Origin: Diprion similis
Lineage: Eukaryota; Arthropoda; Insecta; Hymenoptera; Diprionidae
Reading direction: 5' to 3'
Length of the DNA stretch: 64,000 bases
Assembly: GCF_021155765.1 (NCBI RefSeq)
Contig: NC_060106.1
Coordinates: 7,509,501-7,573,500, forward strand
In this document: positions 37,701 through 53,601 of the stretch, one piece after another
Position numbering within the stretch: position 1 is the first letter of the stretch
Layout of the letters: the number at the start of each line of letters is the position of its first letter
The notes under the pieces: generated by a model
What the model was told of the DNA's origin: nothing
Databases searched by the model: none
The model's input: the letters and a program-made list of their open reading frames with translations, nothing else
Translations under genes and position numbers: made by a program

Positions 37701-40700
37701 GGGGTGTATCGTGTATGCTATCGGCGATGGATGCGGTGCCAACGTAGAAGGCGCACACCGAGTGCTTAACAAAGGAGCATCGCGCCCCGAGTACCGCGTA
37801 TTTCGAACATATTTGTACCCTGCACAAAGCGCAGCCTCAGTGAACCGCCGCCGTTGCGTTGCAGTACCGAGGACTAAACTTTTTCCTATTATTTTCATCC
37901 CCGTATATAACGTTGAATTCCGGGGTTGGGTACCCTGTTTCTCGTTGTAGCAACGTCTATATCATACACTTGTAGTATATGTGGCGCATATTTATTTGCA
38001 CCGCGGAAACGTATACCTTTGCATATACCGTTGTCGGTATAGTGTTCCTTCGTTATGATTATAATTCGCACAAGTACATATAATCGCGTTATCCCGGTAC
38101 CTTTCGTTTCAAAACTATTCCAATTAAAATGTTTCAGAAATTCTCTCGTGCAGACGTTCATGTTTAATTACGATCCGTTGATAAACCCCTTATAGACACT
38201 TTCTCATTCTAGTCAAAATTGAGCAAAAAATACTTATTACTCTTCTCACCTAATCTGCGATTTTTCCCAAGTCTATACAGATCAATCAACCGACCGGATT
38301 TCGAGTTAGTTTATCCTTATGATCGATGTTAATTCAGGCTAGTATTTACAGTATTTTCAAGACGCATAACACTCTGCATATACCGAGATATTCTGTACGA
38401 AGGTAGTTCGGTACTCACCGCTAGGCTTGCGCTTTTCTCACAATAGAAACGCGGGGTCCTACAGAAATCACATGAACTGTAGCCGCAATAGTACATCAGT
38501 TTGTTTCGTTTTAAACTACTAGCGAACAGCTTGAGAGCACTAATTATTTAACAATAAGGCTGATTTTTTTTCAATTAATGAAAATCGTTGTATGATAAGA
38601 AAACGTTCTGAGAATCATTTGCCAACTAGACGACAAGTACGTTTTACTAAAATACTTCACTATTACTTAGTATTAGTAATTTTCACTATTCTAGTATAAT
38701 ATTACATTCTGTGTACATATACACTACTACAAATTTAGAAAAGAATATGCGGCTTGTAGATTTAAAGAGTGTAGGTGAAACACTGTTACAGGCCAATTTG
38801 TATTGGGGTCTTAGCTTCTGGTGAGCCAGAAGCGTTTTCTTTAAGAAAAACCAAACACGGTTTGGTCTTCTCAAGTTATTGTATTATACACAATAAACAC
38901 GCTGTCATCGAGCGCTGTAACTAGGTGGTGGAAGAATCGAGGAAACCGCACCAATTCACAGAGTATATAGGCATACAGATTTGGGTCAATTTGTTCGGGC
39001 GCTTAAGAGATTTTGCAAATTCCGTACATAATAGCTACTCGTACACTCGACTGTTGGCTATACGACACCACTCGATACACAGCACGTATAGAAATATAGA
39101 CCAAGATTTCATTCTTCCAAAAGTATACTTGGTGCTTCAGAAACATCAATCTGCACTGTCTTTTTAGAATTCGAATTAATTTTACATTTCAACGAAGCGG
39201 TATTAATGGGTAAAAATTGATGTAAAAAATAATCGTAATGCAATAGTAGACGAAATCCGTTTGCTCCAGATTGAACTCGAAAACGGTGATCATGAGCCTT
39301 AATATTCCAGTTTTACAATTCATTTTGCTTCGATCATACAATATCACTTCACTGGGTTACGAATTAAATATTCTGAAAACTAATTTGACGAACTATAGAG
39401 AACATGGCTCTGATTATTCTCTTGAAGCGCCTAATTGTACAGGCTCTGCACCAATACATAATAAGTAAAAACTTACATGTCCGAATTTGCAGCTACTTTT
39501 CCGCCGATTTTGCCACATAGTGCAAACTACATACACAACGAAAACATCGATACGTTGATGTACTTTACCAAGCGTGCAGTCGGTCGTCACCCTACACGAT
39601 ATAAGGACAAGTACGTATAGGTATATCGACTAGCCGGATCTCGTCAATGTATGGGTACATAATCGTCCATGTAAATACAGTGACACACACAAGTTTGTTG
39701 GATGATGTATAAGTGCGGTGGTATAGCAGAACGAAGAAGAGGATATACCTCTATTTTACTTTGTGTTCGGGGCGTAAGAGGATTATCTGCTCTCAAGAGA
39801 AGTAAGTGGTAGGTATGCTTCACTTTTCACAGGGGTTGCATTATTCCCTATTATACGATGTGATTAGTAAATGCAGGTAAGCTGCCGCGGGGGGTCTCTA
39901 TTATGCTGACGGAGATGTGCACTCGTCCGCGAGCACACCCGACTCTTGGTGGCTTTTCTCATCTCTTTTCGCCCGCCGTCGCCGTTACCGCCACTCGCTT
40001 GATGCTTAGTTCACCTCTCATGCAGTTATACGAGCTGTCTAAGTTACCGGTATGGCATAGGGGCTCGGCGTAGGAATGATCCCTAGGTTAGCTATGGCTA
40101 ACCATGAGTTGCAAGCTTTTGCTTGACGTGGAGTGTTTGCGAATAATGTCGACCAACTCTCAACGACGGAGAGTCTGATGGCGAACACGAATAGGTACGT
40201 CAAAGTCACCTGAAAGCGCTACCGAAATTTTGAAAAAAAAAAAACACTATTATATATCTTCAATAGAAAACAAAAACCAAATTTGGTTAGTAGTATTATA
40301 TGAATTTCTTAATTGTGAAGTTACAAAAATAAACATTTGAAAAACTAAAAGAGTATTAAGAATAATTTCTGTCGAATTGTCTAAATTACCAATATTACTT
40401 ACCTAAAATCAAGTCCTAAAAACACCAGATCTGGTGTCAAAAGTGATTAGTTCTTAGTTAAGTTGGTTATCGTAGCTCGGGGAAGCAGCTACTTACACAG
40501 AAGGTATTCAGGGAGTTTTTACGCTACAGATTCGATTCTCACACGTTTTGGGGTTACATCTTCGTTTCTTCTCGCTCGATTGTTGGCTCCCAATAATTGC
40601 TGTTCCAAATTTCTTTCACGGTTACTTCGGATTATGCGGTCGAAGATATCCAGCACATTGAATCATCCTTCGCCTCATCGGTTGGACGATTGAGACCTGC

Positions 40701-41010
40701 CCGATATACGTTTCCTCATACCGTTCATCCAATTAAAACCTTCCAGCCTGATAAACAACTCGTGTAGAACGTGTGGTTCGATACCATGCGACCGACCATC
40801 ATCGTAGACCAAACGTTCGCGTCTTGTAGTAGTTCCTGTTGTTGTTGCCGCCGTCGCTTCTCTTCTGTTATTATAATTACTGCTATCGCTACCCCGCTGC
40901 GTAGGCCTCCTCCTCTCCTAGAGGCTGGTAGGTAACACGACACTTTGCTAATGCCCATTACCCGAGGCTCGTACGAATACCAGCCATGGTTTGGGGTGGC
41001 TGCTACCCTT

Positions 41011-41028
41011 TGCTGCTGCTGCTGCTGC
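41011..41028. repeat. (TGC)6 trinucleotide repeat
   Basis: Six TGC units. On the minus strand they read as a short polyglutamine in a 124-codon frame (40725-41099) with no other coding signs, so I treat it as a microsatellite. Confidence 0.85.
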
Positions 41029-44000
41029 GTTTGCATCGATACGGTAGATCTTATTGTTGTGCAACGCTCGAGCGCCCGACTGGCTCTCGATGGGATCACG
41101 TGTCGCGCTAATTTCTGAAGGACCCTTCACGCTCGGGGGGCACTTTTATAACAAGTATACTTAATACCGTCCGATCGTCGACGCGCACTTGTTTATTTCG
41201 TTGAACTTCTTCCATTGTTGTACGCTTTCTTTTTTCCGTCACACCCGGTATTACTCGGTGTTCCATTTCTTTAACTTATTTTTTTTTGTGTTTCTTTCCT
41301 GCGTAGCAAACTCGTTATCAAATATTAATCTTTATCGTACCTTACGCCGGAGTTCCTGCAACAATTAACAGTCGTAATTATTTTACCTCGACATTTTTCT
41401 CCGTAGGTATTTACAAATTACGGCCAATTGCCTTGGGGTAATCGTTCTAAATTCCTTTGTAAGAATTTCAAGATAAAAGAGTAGGTAAAAGATTTCAACA
41501 CAGCCCTCACTTCATTCAAATTCGTAATTCGTAATTACGAAACTAAATTCGTGAACAACTATAATAAGGCTTTCACATTTCTTATACATCTTTTTGCTAG
41601 ATCGCGGGAAAAGCGACTAATATCACTTCACGATCAGACTGATCGCCTTTCTCTAAGTGTATACGTACAATATGAATACTTCTGCACAATCCAGTCGCAA
41701 AGATAACCTCTTAAATTCATGATTTTTTTCTTAACTATGTGTATCGATCATTACAGTTATTTCAAAAATAATCCCTCTAATATTACCTAAAGATTTTATC
41801 ACTTCTTTGTAGGGTGGACGTTTTGCGCCACGCTATTGTTTGCGCGGATTAGGTTGCGGGACGATGTGCATGATTGGGGAAACCGGTGGCCTCAGTGTTC
41901 TGCTGCATTCACGAGTGAATTAGTGACTAAATCGATACGGGATCACGTGCCACTGTAATATCCAACGAGATTTTCTGTTGCGATTCGGAATCGTAATTTG
42001 CCAAACTCGTAGTTGTTTATGAGAATAAAAAAAAAATCACATCAGTTATTGACAAACGTGCGATTCGAATCGATTATGCTTTTTTTGGTCTCCTTTTGTA
42101 CGGATTGATACTCGAGCGATAAAATTATTGCGAGACAGATTTTAATCAAAGCAATTGAAGATCGCTATTATAATTACGAGGCTGAAAAGCTGAGGATGTA
42201 TTGTATAAACAGTAATTGATATTTTTTGCATTACTTCTCGTACACTGGCTATGTTTCTCTTATATTCATTGGTTACTGTGATAGGCTGGCGTTGTATATG
42301 ACTGTATTGGTAGACTCGCGCCGTACTTCAAATGGGTGATTTAAAAGATTGATATAATTTTGTGAATTTTTTAGCCTCTGGCGGAATGCTGTGAACGTAA
42401 TTGCCGTTTTGTTGTCCCACTTTGTCGGGGAATTGTAAATACTTTCATCGGAATCCCCTTGTAATTTCTGAAATTGCAACCACGTATATTTCTTCTTTAA
42501 TTTTAATTGGTAAATCCAAGTTCCTGATTGCATTTGTGCAATTGATGGTTGGTCAGATGCATGAATTAATTGGTATTATTAATGTATTTGCTTTCGTTGA
42601 TATTTATAGTTGTTTTCTCAAATAAAATATCACCTTGAATATCTTAACTAATAACACAAACTCGACTTAACGGATTTACTTATCCCGGAAAGTACCCTTG
42701 TAGAAGAAATTACAATCTAATGTCTTTCCCTCCGAGCGTTCATCCGTGTCGTAGTATCCGGTTACGTGGCGTTTTCAAAATCGAGAAGAAAACTCCCAAG
42801 GCTTAGAGATAATTCGTGCATTGTTCAAGTTCTCTTCGGGATCGCATGATTTTCTATAGTGCGTGGAAGGATAAAGGAAAAAAACAGGAAGAAGTAACGG
42901 CGAACAAACGAAACAATCCAAACAAGTCAACAAGCGTAAAAGTACATCGAACGGAGACGACGATGGTTAGCGGTTCGTAAATTCATGCCCCAATAAATTC
43001 GACCATCCCTTAGGATCGACCGGGTCGGTAGTAATTAAAAAATCTTGCAAATGTTGCACGTACAAAAAAAGAACAAAATATCCACATCTCCCAACGATAA
43101 GTATTGTTTAATAATCTTTTCAGTTAACACAAGTTTCAGGTCAGACCCAACGTTTTTCAAAAAGTAAAGTTATGCGACGTATTTTCAGTTATTTTCAAAT
43201 TTTGGTCAAAACGGGGACAAATTGTTAGCAGATAATAATTTGAAGTGAAAATTTGTGGAGCAATTAATTGCAACAGCTTCCTCGAAAAACTGTCGCTTGA
43301 TTCGAAATGAGTGCCACACTGGACCATAAAATTTAGTGAGAATATAGTCAGATTGAGGCAAAAAATAGAAAACGATAAGAGATACCATTAAAAGTAACTT
43401 AGTAATCGAGATTGGAGTTGAATTTATGGTATTTTTTTATGAACTCCGAAAAATAATATAGCAAGTGTTTTTCTATTCCATGATTGCTTAATTTTTACAT
43501 TTATTTGGAAATATCGAAAAGTCGAATTACAATTCCTCGATGGGTATTGAAGAGAAAAAAGAACACGGAAATGTCGAGAAGGAATATTGAAATCTAATAA
43601 AAAAATAATGCTTTTGTAACATTTATGAACATGCTTACAACCATGTAGGAATTTTATTAGTGAGAAATTACATCTTATGCAGATCTTAGTTTTTTTGACC
43701 ATTCAGCGACCGACGATGTAATATACATGATTGATAGAATCACAGGAAATAAATAAGATTTTCGTTTTTTTTTTACGATTCTTTCGAGATATACGATATA
43801 TTAAATAATTGTCAAGTATATGAAATATGGGCAAAACTTTTTGACAAATCGATTGCCGCTATTTATTTGTAGAATTATTTTCATATTGCGAAAAAATCGT
43901 AAATTTTGGAAAAAGAATCAATTTCTGAAACACGTCCGAAACATCTGAAAATCGTCTAAAAAATGTTTCTTTACTCAAATCAAGGCATTTTGAGTAAAAA

Positions 44001-47000
44001 TTATCATTTTAAGGTGAACCGGATTATTTGAAACGATTGATCCTCTCGGTTCAGATACAGTATTTTAGAGAATTAGTGAAAATATTGAAATAGTATATCT
44101 CCTTTGGCTCATTTAGCCTAGTAATTGCCCCGAATACTCTGTACACATAACAACAAGCCCCAAGCATCATAGTTTAGCGGAACGATACGAGAGTCTCGTC
44201 TGTATCTTTGTGTAGGTTAATTATTACAAAAGACAGCTGCGAAGAACCTGCAACATATTCCGGTTTTTGTCAAAATCCTTTCTGCGTAGATTTCATGGGG
44301 TTGGGATCTAAGATTTCGATTTAGACTAAGTTCTTAATACTGCAGACTGAGGGGTCGGTGAATGGGCGAGACGTATTAAGGTGGATGACAAATTGCTAAT
44401 CAGAAAATGTTGAAACGAGAGTCTAATAGAGAGGGAAAAGGCATCAAATAAACACACAGCGGGTTGGCCCGGCACCGCGTAGGAATAAGGTGGTGGTGGC
44501 GGTGATGGCGGTGAGTCGAGTTGGAAAGGCGGCGGTAGAGGCAAGGGCGAGATAGGGCTATTAGGGTTTCGGTGTAGGCGCCGCCCCGGCTATTAGAGGG
44601 TTGTTTCACCCCGGGTAACCATGGTTACGCCAGAGCTTCGCGAAGAGATGCCTTTAATAGGTATCTTCTGCGACGATGTGAGTATTCCGGCGGATATACG
44701 CAAGCACCTACCACACTCCGATATAGTATAGCTATATCACAGCGTTTACATCGTCACATGAAAACGCATACCCCCGTCCTACACCACTGCACATGCAGGC
44801 TACCAATATGTACCTCAAAACACATATAGGCTATTCCGACATGGGTGAGTGTATATTTTTTTTTTTTTACCCTCGGCTCGCCTTCTTTACGGCCAATAAT
44901 CATCTCGCTCAATGATCCCATTCACTGTTCCGATATCTCAAACAGAGGTTTACGTATTATATTAGAAAAGAGAAGAAAAATAATCAAAAACATTCACGTT
45001 TTAGTCTGTAGTATACGTATCGAATTAACACTAGAGATTGTCGAGTAATAATAATAGAAATGGGGAGAATAAACAGTTAACGTTCTTTCACGAACAGAGT
45101 AAGGGTGGTAATCACACTCTGAGATGATGCATTATTAGTTTAAGTTAGGTAATCTTTAGTTAACTATATGTATTGTGAGTTATACATTGGTTTTTTTAAT
45201 GCAATAAAGTAGCTCCATAAAGATACGAAAACATCTATTTGCGGTTTCCAATAACTGGAAGTTTTTTCCATATATGCATATAATATTCGGTTCAAGAAAC
45301 AAACTCGTTTTCAATATTTTTACACTTTGATACGAAGAGGCTTTGCAACAACTGTAAATAAATCGGCTAACCTGACGTGTGGTTGAAGCTCATATATATC
45401 GCAAAAATGCACTGATGACTATCCATGCCTGAAAGCATTGAAAGCTAAAAAATTCTTCATTTGAATAATCAGACTCAAAAAACACATCTTACACTACCGT
45501 CGGCAGAGAAGCTTTGATACGCGATGCGACGTGTGAAATACTGGTATACAAAGGTAAGGCAGCCCAACCAGTGCAGAACCGTGCGATTATCAGAGCAGGA
45601 ACAGCAGCATCAGCACATGTGCTCTCATGTACACAAGTAGGTACCTGGGCACCTATTTGTTCTCTGATTTTGAACTTTCGAGAGTCACACAAACAGTAGA
45701 GGAATTGCCCATATACACAAGACCAAAAGCTCCTAGTCAGAACACACGGAAGCATGTGCACTATGCGTATACACTGTACGTACGTCATTCGTAGAAACGG
45801 GTATGTATGTGGATAGCCTGTGATGGTACGCGGGGTAGGTGTGCACAATTGCTCACATATCGACGACCGTTGGTTACACGAGGGGACGTGAGGGTGTGCG
45901 CGCGCAGCATCCACGTCCTCGGAGGCACCCACATCGGTATGCATTCCAACCGCCAACGCCAGGAAAAACAAAAAGTTGCGACAGCCAGTCTAAATGCTAA
46001 TAGCCTTGTCGGATGGGAGTTTGCGGGAGCTAGTCTGGATTCGCATGCATACCTATAAACCGCGGGTTTAATCCGGTATAATCAGGAAGACACGTATAGA
46101 ACTGTCTCGTCGTGGATGGAATCGGTCGATATCTTCCCAGCGAAGCATCGACAAGCCGCATCCAGTCGTTCAGAATGAATAATCCCGCCAGGTACAACGC
46201 ACCGAATCCGAACCAACCAACCAACCACGTATGATTCGACATTGTATCCGCCTCACTATAGCCTGGTCCTCGTCTAATTATTACAAATATAACAATCGGT
46301 TTGAAGAGCCTCCCTTTCACCACTGCCATCATGCACGCGCCGACTCTTCTTCTGCAGTGGTTTCAAGAGCCTCTTCTCGAGCTTTTGAGCTCTTCGTCTC
46401 TCAACGTCGAGGGACGAAAGACCCCAGGCGATAATTTGCCCGAGCTTGAGGCGGCCGATGCTCACAATTACGGTCAAGATAGCGAACCTGTAGGCTTTCT
46501 GCAGTGGACTGAAACGGGTCCGATGACGTTACCGAGGACATACGTGTGGGCCGCCGCTTTGGTCCCTGCAGAGATATTACGAGCCGTATGCCATCACCGG
46601 TACCGACCGTCCCGGGCTTCTCCCGGGCAACGTTGAGCCGGTGGACATGTCGCGTTGGGGTGGCAGGGTAATTCGAGGCAACCACCACGCACTGGTTGCG
46701 CTCCGGCGAGCGCACATGTCGTACTGGCGCCGCCTTGTCCTGGATGGATGGCACTAAGTATCTTGTTGTGTCGGTGCGCGGGAGGACATTAGGCGTGAGC
46801 CCCAATCTCCATTCACAGCCATCCCATTCATCACCGGCACAACAACGGCTCCTCTTCGCTCATAGTCACTAGAGAATAGTTCGCGACTTTGCTTGAATGC
46901 TGATACCTACTGGGTGGAATTGATGGAGGTTGATCGCAGTTTTCGAAATTGACCGGGAATCTTTGTCCAGATAATGTTTAATCGTTCGTCAAGGCACGTG

Positions 47001-50000
47001 TTATCGCCATCATTATAGTGTTTCTGGATATGTGTAAAATGATACATGAAATCTTTTACTAGATAAGTGATCAGTTTGTCGTGAAACAGTAATGAGATTA
47101 ACAGACAGACACTTTTACGCAGCGAAAACGTTAATGAGTTTGCGGATATCAACCTTCGTAGATGAATATTCTCAGGGTGTACGCACGTTAGAAATATGTA
47201 TAGTGTTCTCGCACTATACAACAGTTTGCAGGACAAAATAACAAGTTTCCTTTCAAGTTTCGATTACATTGAGTGAAATACTGCCTTTGAAAGGCGTTGT
47301 ACAGAAAAATTCCATTTTTATTGGGTCTCGTTGAGCATGGTTTCCAACAGTTGCGACTTGAATTTTTATGACAAAGTAGAAATTTAAAATTTCAAATGCC
47401 ACTTGGATCACGTGGACATTGATATGAAAATATCCTCTCTATATTTACGTTCGTTACATCGTTTTCAGTAGTCATGGACACTTGGCGCTACCGTTAGTGT
47501 GGTGGACACGATAGGATAGGGATACACTCGAGGTTCCGTTAGTCGTGTGATCTTTTTATACGTTTTCGTTTTAAGTTTGTTTTGTCAAGAAGATACTTGT
47601 CGAGAACTTCATTGTGATGGCTTGAAGTCTGAAAGTAATATATTCTGATTAGAGTCTTCACAAATATTGGGAGAAAATAGTTCGGCAGCAATAGCCAGAA
47701 AACTCGAAAGCTTATGTCATACTCAAAAATGCATATTAATAGAATTTGAGGTGATGAAAAAGTGCTGAAGACCCGAAGCCATGGTCTTTGCACAGTCGTG
47801 AGACGTTCGAGAAAATCGTAACGATCTCAAGGAGAATTTCGGATGGAATCAAGCGACCGGATGATCGCTTTACGGCACGCTGCAGTGAACGATTAAAGGA
47901 TGTTCTTACCTACACCGGATTACGTACAAGGCTCTCTGCATTACATGGGCTTGACCTGCGGTGGTCAGCTGCAACAAGGCTGCTTTCGCAAGTCTGTACA
48001 GAGTACAGAAGTGCATTCCTAGTCAGAGTCTCACAAAGAAAACCTTTCAAATTTACCGATTTTCTCTTTGTGAATCTACGCGCGCACTCCGTACGTACTC
48101 AGTTTGCATTTTTTGAATGCACCCGATTTTAGTGCTCGAAATATCTTCTAAGCGTTCCTTATAATGGGATATTTTGATGATCTTCACGCGGTGAAACCCG
48201 CACGTCCGCCTCAATCGCGAGCAAAACGTGCACCGGTTCGTTCCCGTTCATTTTCTTTTGTATCTTGTTGAAATCAGTCGAGTGTCTCGTTTATGATATT
48301 TACGGTGACGGCTCTCAGTTTGTTACGACTATAGAGTTCAGGCCCGGCGGCTCTTATGCACTGTGGGAGGATTTGGCGAAAAATATTAGCCTTAAGCTCG
48401 AGGAGAAAACCGACCGACCGCCCCCCAGCCTTAAAGATACGAGCTGTTGGACACGCTGTAGCCTTCAGAACTGAATTAGAATGAATCGACCCCTCTTACT
48501 GCGGTCCCTTTCCTTATCATCTTTCTTCCGTCCTTTTTTCTCGGCTTATTTCCAACTTCAGCCCCTCTGTCCTTCTATCTTTCGAGATATAAAATTTCCA
48601 CAATATTTTATCATCCCGGGTTTCCAGCTTTCCCGTCTCCGTCGCTGAGGGGGATGAGGGATAATCTTGGGGATTATTAGAAAAAAGAATGGTGTATACG
48701 CCAACATCTTGTTTGCATAATCTGTTTCTCGTCGCCGTGTCGCGTCGCGTCGGGGATGATATTGCTGCGAATCTTCCCCCTACCAGTTTTCAGTGATACA
48801 TGGCAGGCACGGTCTATGGGGTCTCCAATTTTCAGGTCATTTAACGCACGCGGAGGTGCTTTGCTACACCCAACAAACCCAACTGTCAACATTTTTCTCG
48901 TGAAAAAAGTTAATGATTTTTTTACTCCTTCCTCCGAATCATATTCTGGGATTACAATTGTCATGGTCCGAAATAATTGTCGCAGATTACGGATGTTTAT
49001 TCTGGATGTGTATTGTGTGTATACTCTGCTGTTATTCTGGCTTCATGCCACAAAATGGAGAGAAAATATTTTGACAGTCCCTGTCAGGGACGGTCTGATG
49101 TTGTATACATATAAGTTATGCGCTGAATAATGTTACGGAGGGAATGAATGTGCCATTGTCTGGTGCGAATACATAAATAAAATACTTTTGGTAAAGGTGC
49201 AGTGTACTTGTCGCCTCGTCGCTATCGAATTCAGTGTAATATATGTATACGTCCCGTATAAATGTATCGGAAAAAAATTTTCAATTTTGATATGGTATAG
49301 CACTTAATTAATGCAACAATGCAAATACAACAGACATTAAGGGATTTTTGTTACACAAGATAACATGAGTTATCTATATCGTGTATATTCAGAAGATCAC
49401 GTTTAACGACAGTTGTTCAATGAAAAAGAGCTGCAGTGCTGATCCGATGTCTGGACTACCTACATTGAATTTTGTAACGGTAATTGCAGGACCTACTTTT
49501 GATTTTCCTGCAAGGTACGTCCTATCTGCCTATCCTATCTGCGATCTGTGACACGTGTCCCTTTTATCCAAAAACATTTATTCTTTGTAGTTCGAGTGTT
49601 CATTTTTTGCTCGTAAACCATTATTTGAACACCCTTTACACTTGCTTGTTGACGTCTTGCAGGAATCTAACTTGAAAGAAGTTGGTTTACAGGCTATTTT
49701 TAGCGGAGAAGTTTTTAAAGTCGGAGTCCTTATAGTTATCCTTAAATTGATCTCAAATTTTCTTTGTATGCTGAATTTTTTGCATGCTTTCGTGAGACAG
49801 AGATTCAATGTTTCTGTGGAACCAATTTCAATTTTTGTGCGGTTCTTACGTTCTGCGTCCTTAAAGTCGATAATTATCAGTTCAAAAAAAAATCGTTGAG
49901 ACAGTAAATTTTACGCTTTTTAAGAGAAGTTATTAATCAATCTAACCCATGACAGCAATAGACGAACTTAAGTAAAGCTGTGTAGTAATAAGATGTTTGC

Positions 50001-53000
50001 TAATCTCTGATTATTCCAACTATTTGAAATTGCTGATTTCATTTATCGATTGCCAGATGCTGAAATCTGCATTTTATACTTCATTATAATATACATTAGA
50101 TACTTCGCATCTTTAGCAATGTCCGAAATTTAGTAAACCATGATAAACAAAACATATTCTAATATTCAAAAGCCAGCTTCTTTAGTCATTCTAAACTTGC
50201 GTAATAATGAGTTTACCCTAATGTTTCGTTACGTTAACGTTACTAACTTCAGCTTCATTGGTGTCAACGTCTTTTCAATGACTTTTTTCGTAAACACGTT
50301 TCTTCGTGTAATTCAGTAGACTGAGACTATGATTTGAACTAATTGATGATCTAGAGAATTGTTAACAAATTCTGTGAAAATTTTTATAAGGTAGTATAAA
50401 CATTGCAAAGACACTGTCCAAATATCAAGATTTAATTTTTACGAAGCTTATATTTTCAAGGTGCAAAAGTCTAAGAATACTCTGACTGTTTATTCTTACG
50501 TTGGAGGATTTTGATTGAGTCCCTTAATCATAATATAATTTTGATGCTAATTTGCTATTATCTCTATCTCAAACTTTACATTATGTTCGTCGATGATTTC
50601 GATACGTTTTTCAGTTTCAAATTTTGTATAGTAAGCACTGCAATTATAATCCCAACAGATTGGAACAGCATTTTTGTTTTATTATATTTATTGAAGTTTT
50701 TCAACAAAGAACCACCTTGTGCACATTATTGACGACACTCTCTACTAGTCGATTCGCTCGCAATTATTACATGAAAAATGTTTAACAGAAGAATTTCTAT
50801 TGGCGGCAAAACTGCAGGTAGTTGGTTTTGGTACGACAGCTCCATCTGTTGAGCTCGTATAGGTTCGTTACTTTTTACGGGCTGAGGGTTGAAAAATCGA
50901 TAAGCTACTTCGCTACCCTCTGTTAATTCGCTCACCCATTTTCTCCGTCAGTGTCGATTTTTAACTCTATCGATAACTTAGACGCGAGTGTTTTGTTTAT
51001 CACATCAATTTATCATGGAGATTTCATTGTACACTTGGATTGTAAGGTTTTTGCAGATATCGTGAATACACCAGTTTTGAATTCGGTTCAATGGATAAAA
51101 TAATTCTACATTTTTCTAATTCCACTTACTTATCTATTATTACTTTTACGTTATTGGGCTCTAGTCGTCACTTCGATTTCCTGGAGCAATTCAACAAGGT
51201 ACATTTTAACTTCGAAATAATTGTCGATATTTTGAATTTCACGGTTATTCCCTGCACCAAATATCTATACAATTATGCGAATGTTCTAATTCCAATTGTT
51301 TTATCACCAGCGGATAACAATGACGCTTTGGATTAGCTGTCGACTAACTATCATTTCGACGTCAATTTCCTCTCCCGACAATATCGCAACCAAATTTTCA
51401 TGTCGACCTCTTACTTCTCCAAATACCAGGCACCAATACTTGACCATTTGCCGATTCGTAAATCATCCACGCATAAAATTGGAATATCAATTGTTGATCT
51501 TTGGTCTACTATGCCCATGGCAATAGCTGGAATAATACTTACCAGCAGAGCATCGAGTGTCTTTTGTTTCTTTACCGACAGGATTTGATAACTGATCAAG
51601 CTCATCACTTGTCGGCAAAGTAGAAACCACTTCTACTCCATGCTGCTTATTTGGACGCAACATCTGAAGTAGCCTGCATTGCCAAACGTAGCTTCATAAG
51701 AGTGTCGGATATTATGCTTTCAATTTGTGCTTTTCAGTGTATGGGCAAAATACAAAAACCCTTGCCTACTATTGATGAAGATTTTATAAAATTATCGAGC
51801 TTGCTAATTACTTCAGAGAAAATAATTTCTAGCAATCATTCTCTGCGTACACTGCAAAAGAAACTCACTTGCAAGTCTATTCATCTGACGAAAGATTGCT
51901 CTCACTGATTGAATGTAAACTACTAGCATTACTCATTTTGTTTTACATATCCAAGAGAAATTATTTTTGTTTGTTTAATCAAATAAAAAGCACAGTATTC
52001 AGCTTGAACGCGTTCTCGCCATGAACGGTAATCGATGGTATCTATCGTGAGCTTCGTAAGAATTTTAAATATATCAAGAATTGACACTTCAACGCTTTGT
52101 TATAGTCGTTATAACTGATTATGAAACTGTAACTTCACTTTCAATAAAACTACCCTCATAATATTGTCGTGTGACTCACTTCCCTCATGTATGATAAGGA
52201 TTATACCTGTGAATTCGAAAAGACCATGATCGGCACAATTGTAACCCGAATTGCTTCGATTTGTTCGCACATCTGTCGTAACAATATGTAACTGAACAAA
52301 GCGAAGATTATCAATTTTTATTGGAGACAACGAAGCCAATAGATTTGAAGAGTAATTCTGGAGTCAAAACTTAATGAACAATAACCGATCTTAATAAGTG
52401 TGAAATTGAGTTTAGTGAATGGGTATAGTGATATGGTTATATATAGTTATCACCATTGGTGTCCGTTGTCTAAATAAGCTAGATTTTATTTACCAGTTTT
52501 CTTGCTCAAGATGAAGTAAATGAAGAGTCTCACAAATAATCTTATTTCAGCAACTCGTTATTCTCGCGAAATCCTTTTCAAAGCGGTTCTACTCGCTGTT
52601 CGTCTTCAGCCCGTCTCCAATCCTGTTTTATAAAGGATTACGAACTAAGCTGAGCATCTTAAGAGTTCGCGACAAGCCGAATCTGTAGTTAAGAGACTAA
52701 AGAAGCAAAAGAGAAGAGATTTAGATGGAGTGACTCCGCCTTTGGTTCGAAATTCCACTAGACACGTATAAATACATAAAAACATCCATAAAACCAATTT
52801 AGTTATTTTCGTGCATCTAGAACCAGATAGTAATATATGCAAAGACCAAAGCGATTTCTGACAATAAAATTGATACCCTTTTCGATTCTTACCAATGACG
52901 ATACTTCAAATTATAGTTTACATATTCACAAGTTTTGATCTACGAAATAATTCCAGTCATCAATGAACATCCCAGCAAGTGTAGGGGAGTGAATCGGATC

Positions 53001-53601
53001 TTGTAATGGATATTTGCAGGGTGTCGAAGTAACGACCTATCTCTTATTGAAGATTGGTTTGTTTATCCTACTTTACTCTTCCGTCGAGTTGCAATTGTGT
53101 GGCAGTGAATTGTTGTCAATGATCCCTGCAACGTGGGGATGAACGAGTGCCGATAGCGGATAGACGGAAGCCAACGAGGGGTGCAGAATAAAGGAATAAA
53201 GAGACGGAAATAGATTAGATAAAGAATAAAGAAGACAAAAAAGAGAAAAAAAAAAACGAGCGACGGGCAGGATATCGATAATTCCTCCAAAATAGGCAAG
53301 TTATTCACTTACGTCTTTAACGAATAAATGGCATTCCCCAACCAGCTTCCTTCTCTTGCCTTTTCAACTTTCCCCTGATTTTGTCTGCGGTCGAATTTCC
53401 CCGGATTTTGTAATGTTCAAATATTAATTGACTGTTCACCGAGGTAGGCAAGTTAATTCGTTAAAGTCGTAAAAGGATGATTACTTTGGGATTGATGTTG
53501 GAATCAAGCCGGGTTTCGCGGCTTCCCTTGGCTCGTTCACCCTGCACCCCTCGTAACCCTTTCGGTTCGAAAAGTGTAAAGCCGACGAGAATCCCTCGAA
53601 A

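Larger units (their letters stand above)
35400..53600. other. 18-kb interval upstream of Hmx without a supported gene
   Basis: Open frames are short and show no domain, signal or splice chain I trust. GC-rich islands occur near 44.4-44.6, 45.8-46.8 and 48.3-48.8 kb; the rest is AT-rich. Apart from the listed simple repeats I see no structured element. Confidence 0.55.

Noticed and set aside
40725..41099. Minus-strand 124-codon frame with polyglutamine
   Set aside because: The glutamines come from a TGC microsatellite; the rest shows no conserved feature.
45489..45971. Minus-strand 160-codon frame
   Set aside because: Cys/His/Thr-rich without family pattern or splice context; GC-rich stretch lowers stop frequency.
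50700..52400. Possible decayed gene or transposon from several short frames
   Set aside because: No transposase or receptor signature, no terminal repeats, and no frame that extends across the pieces.
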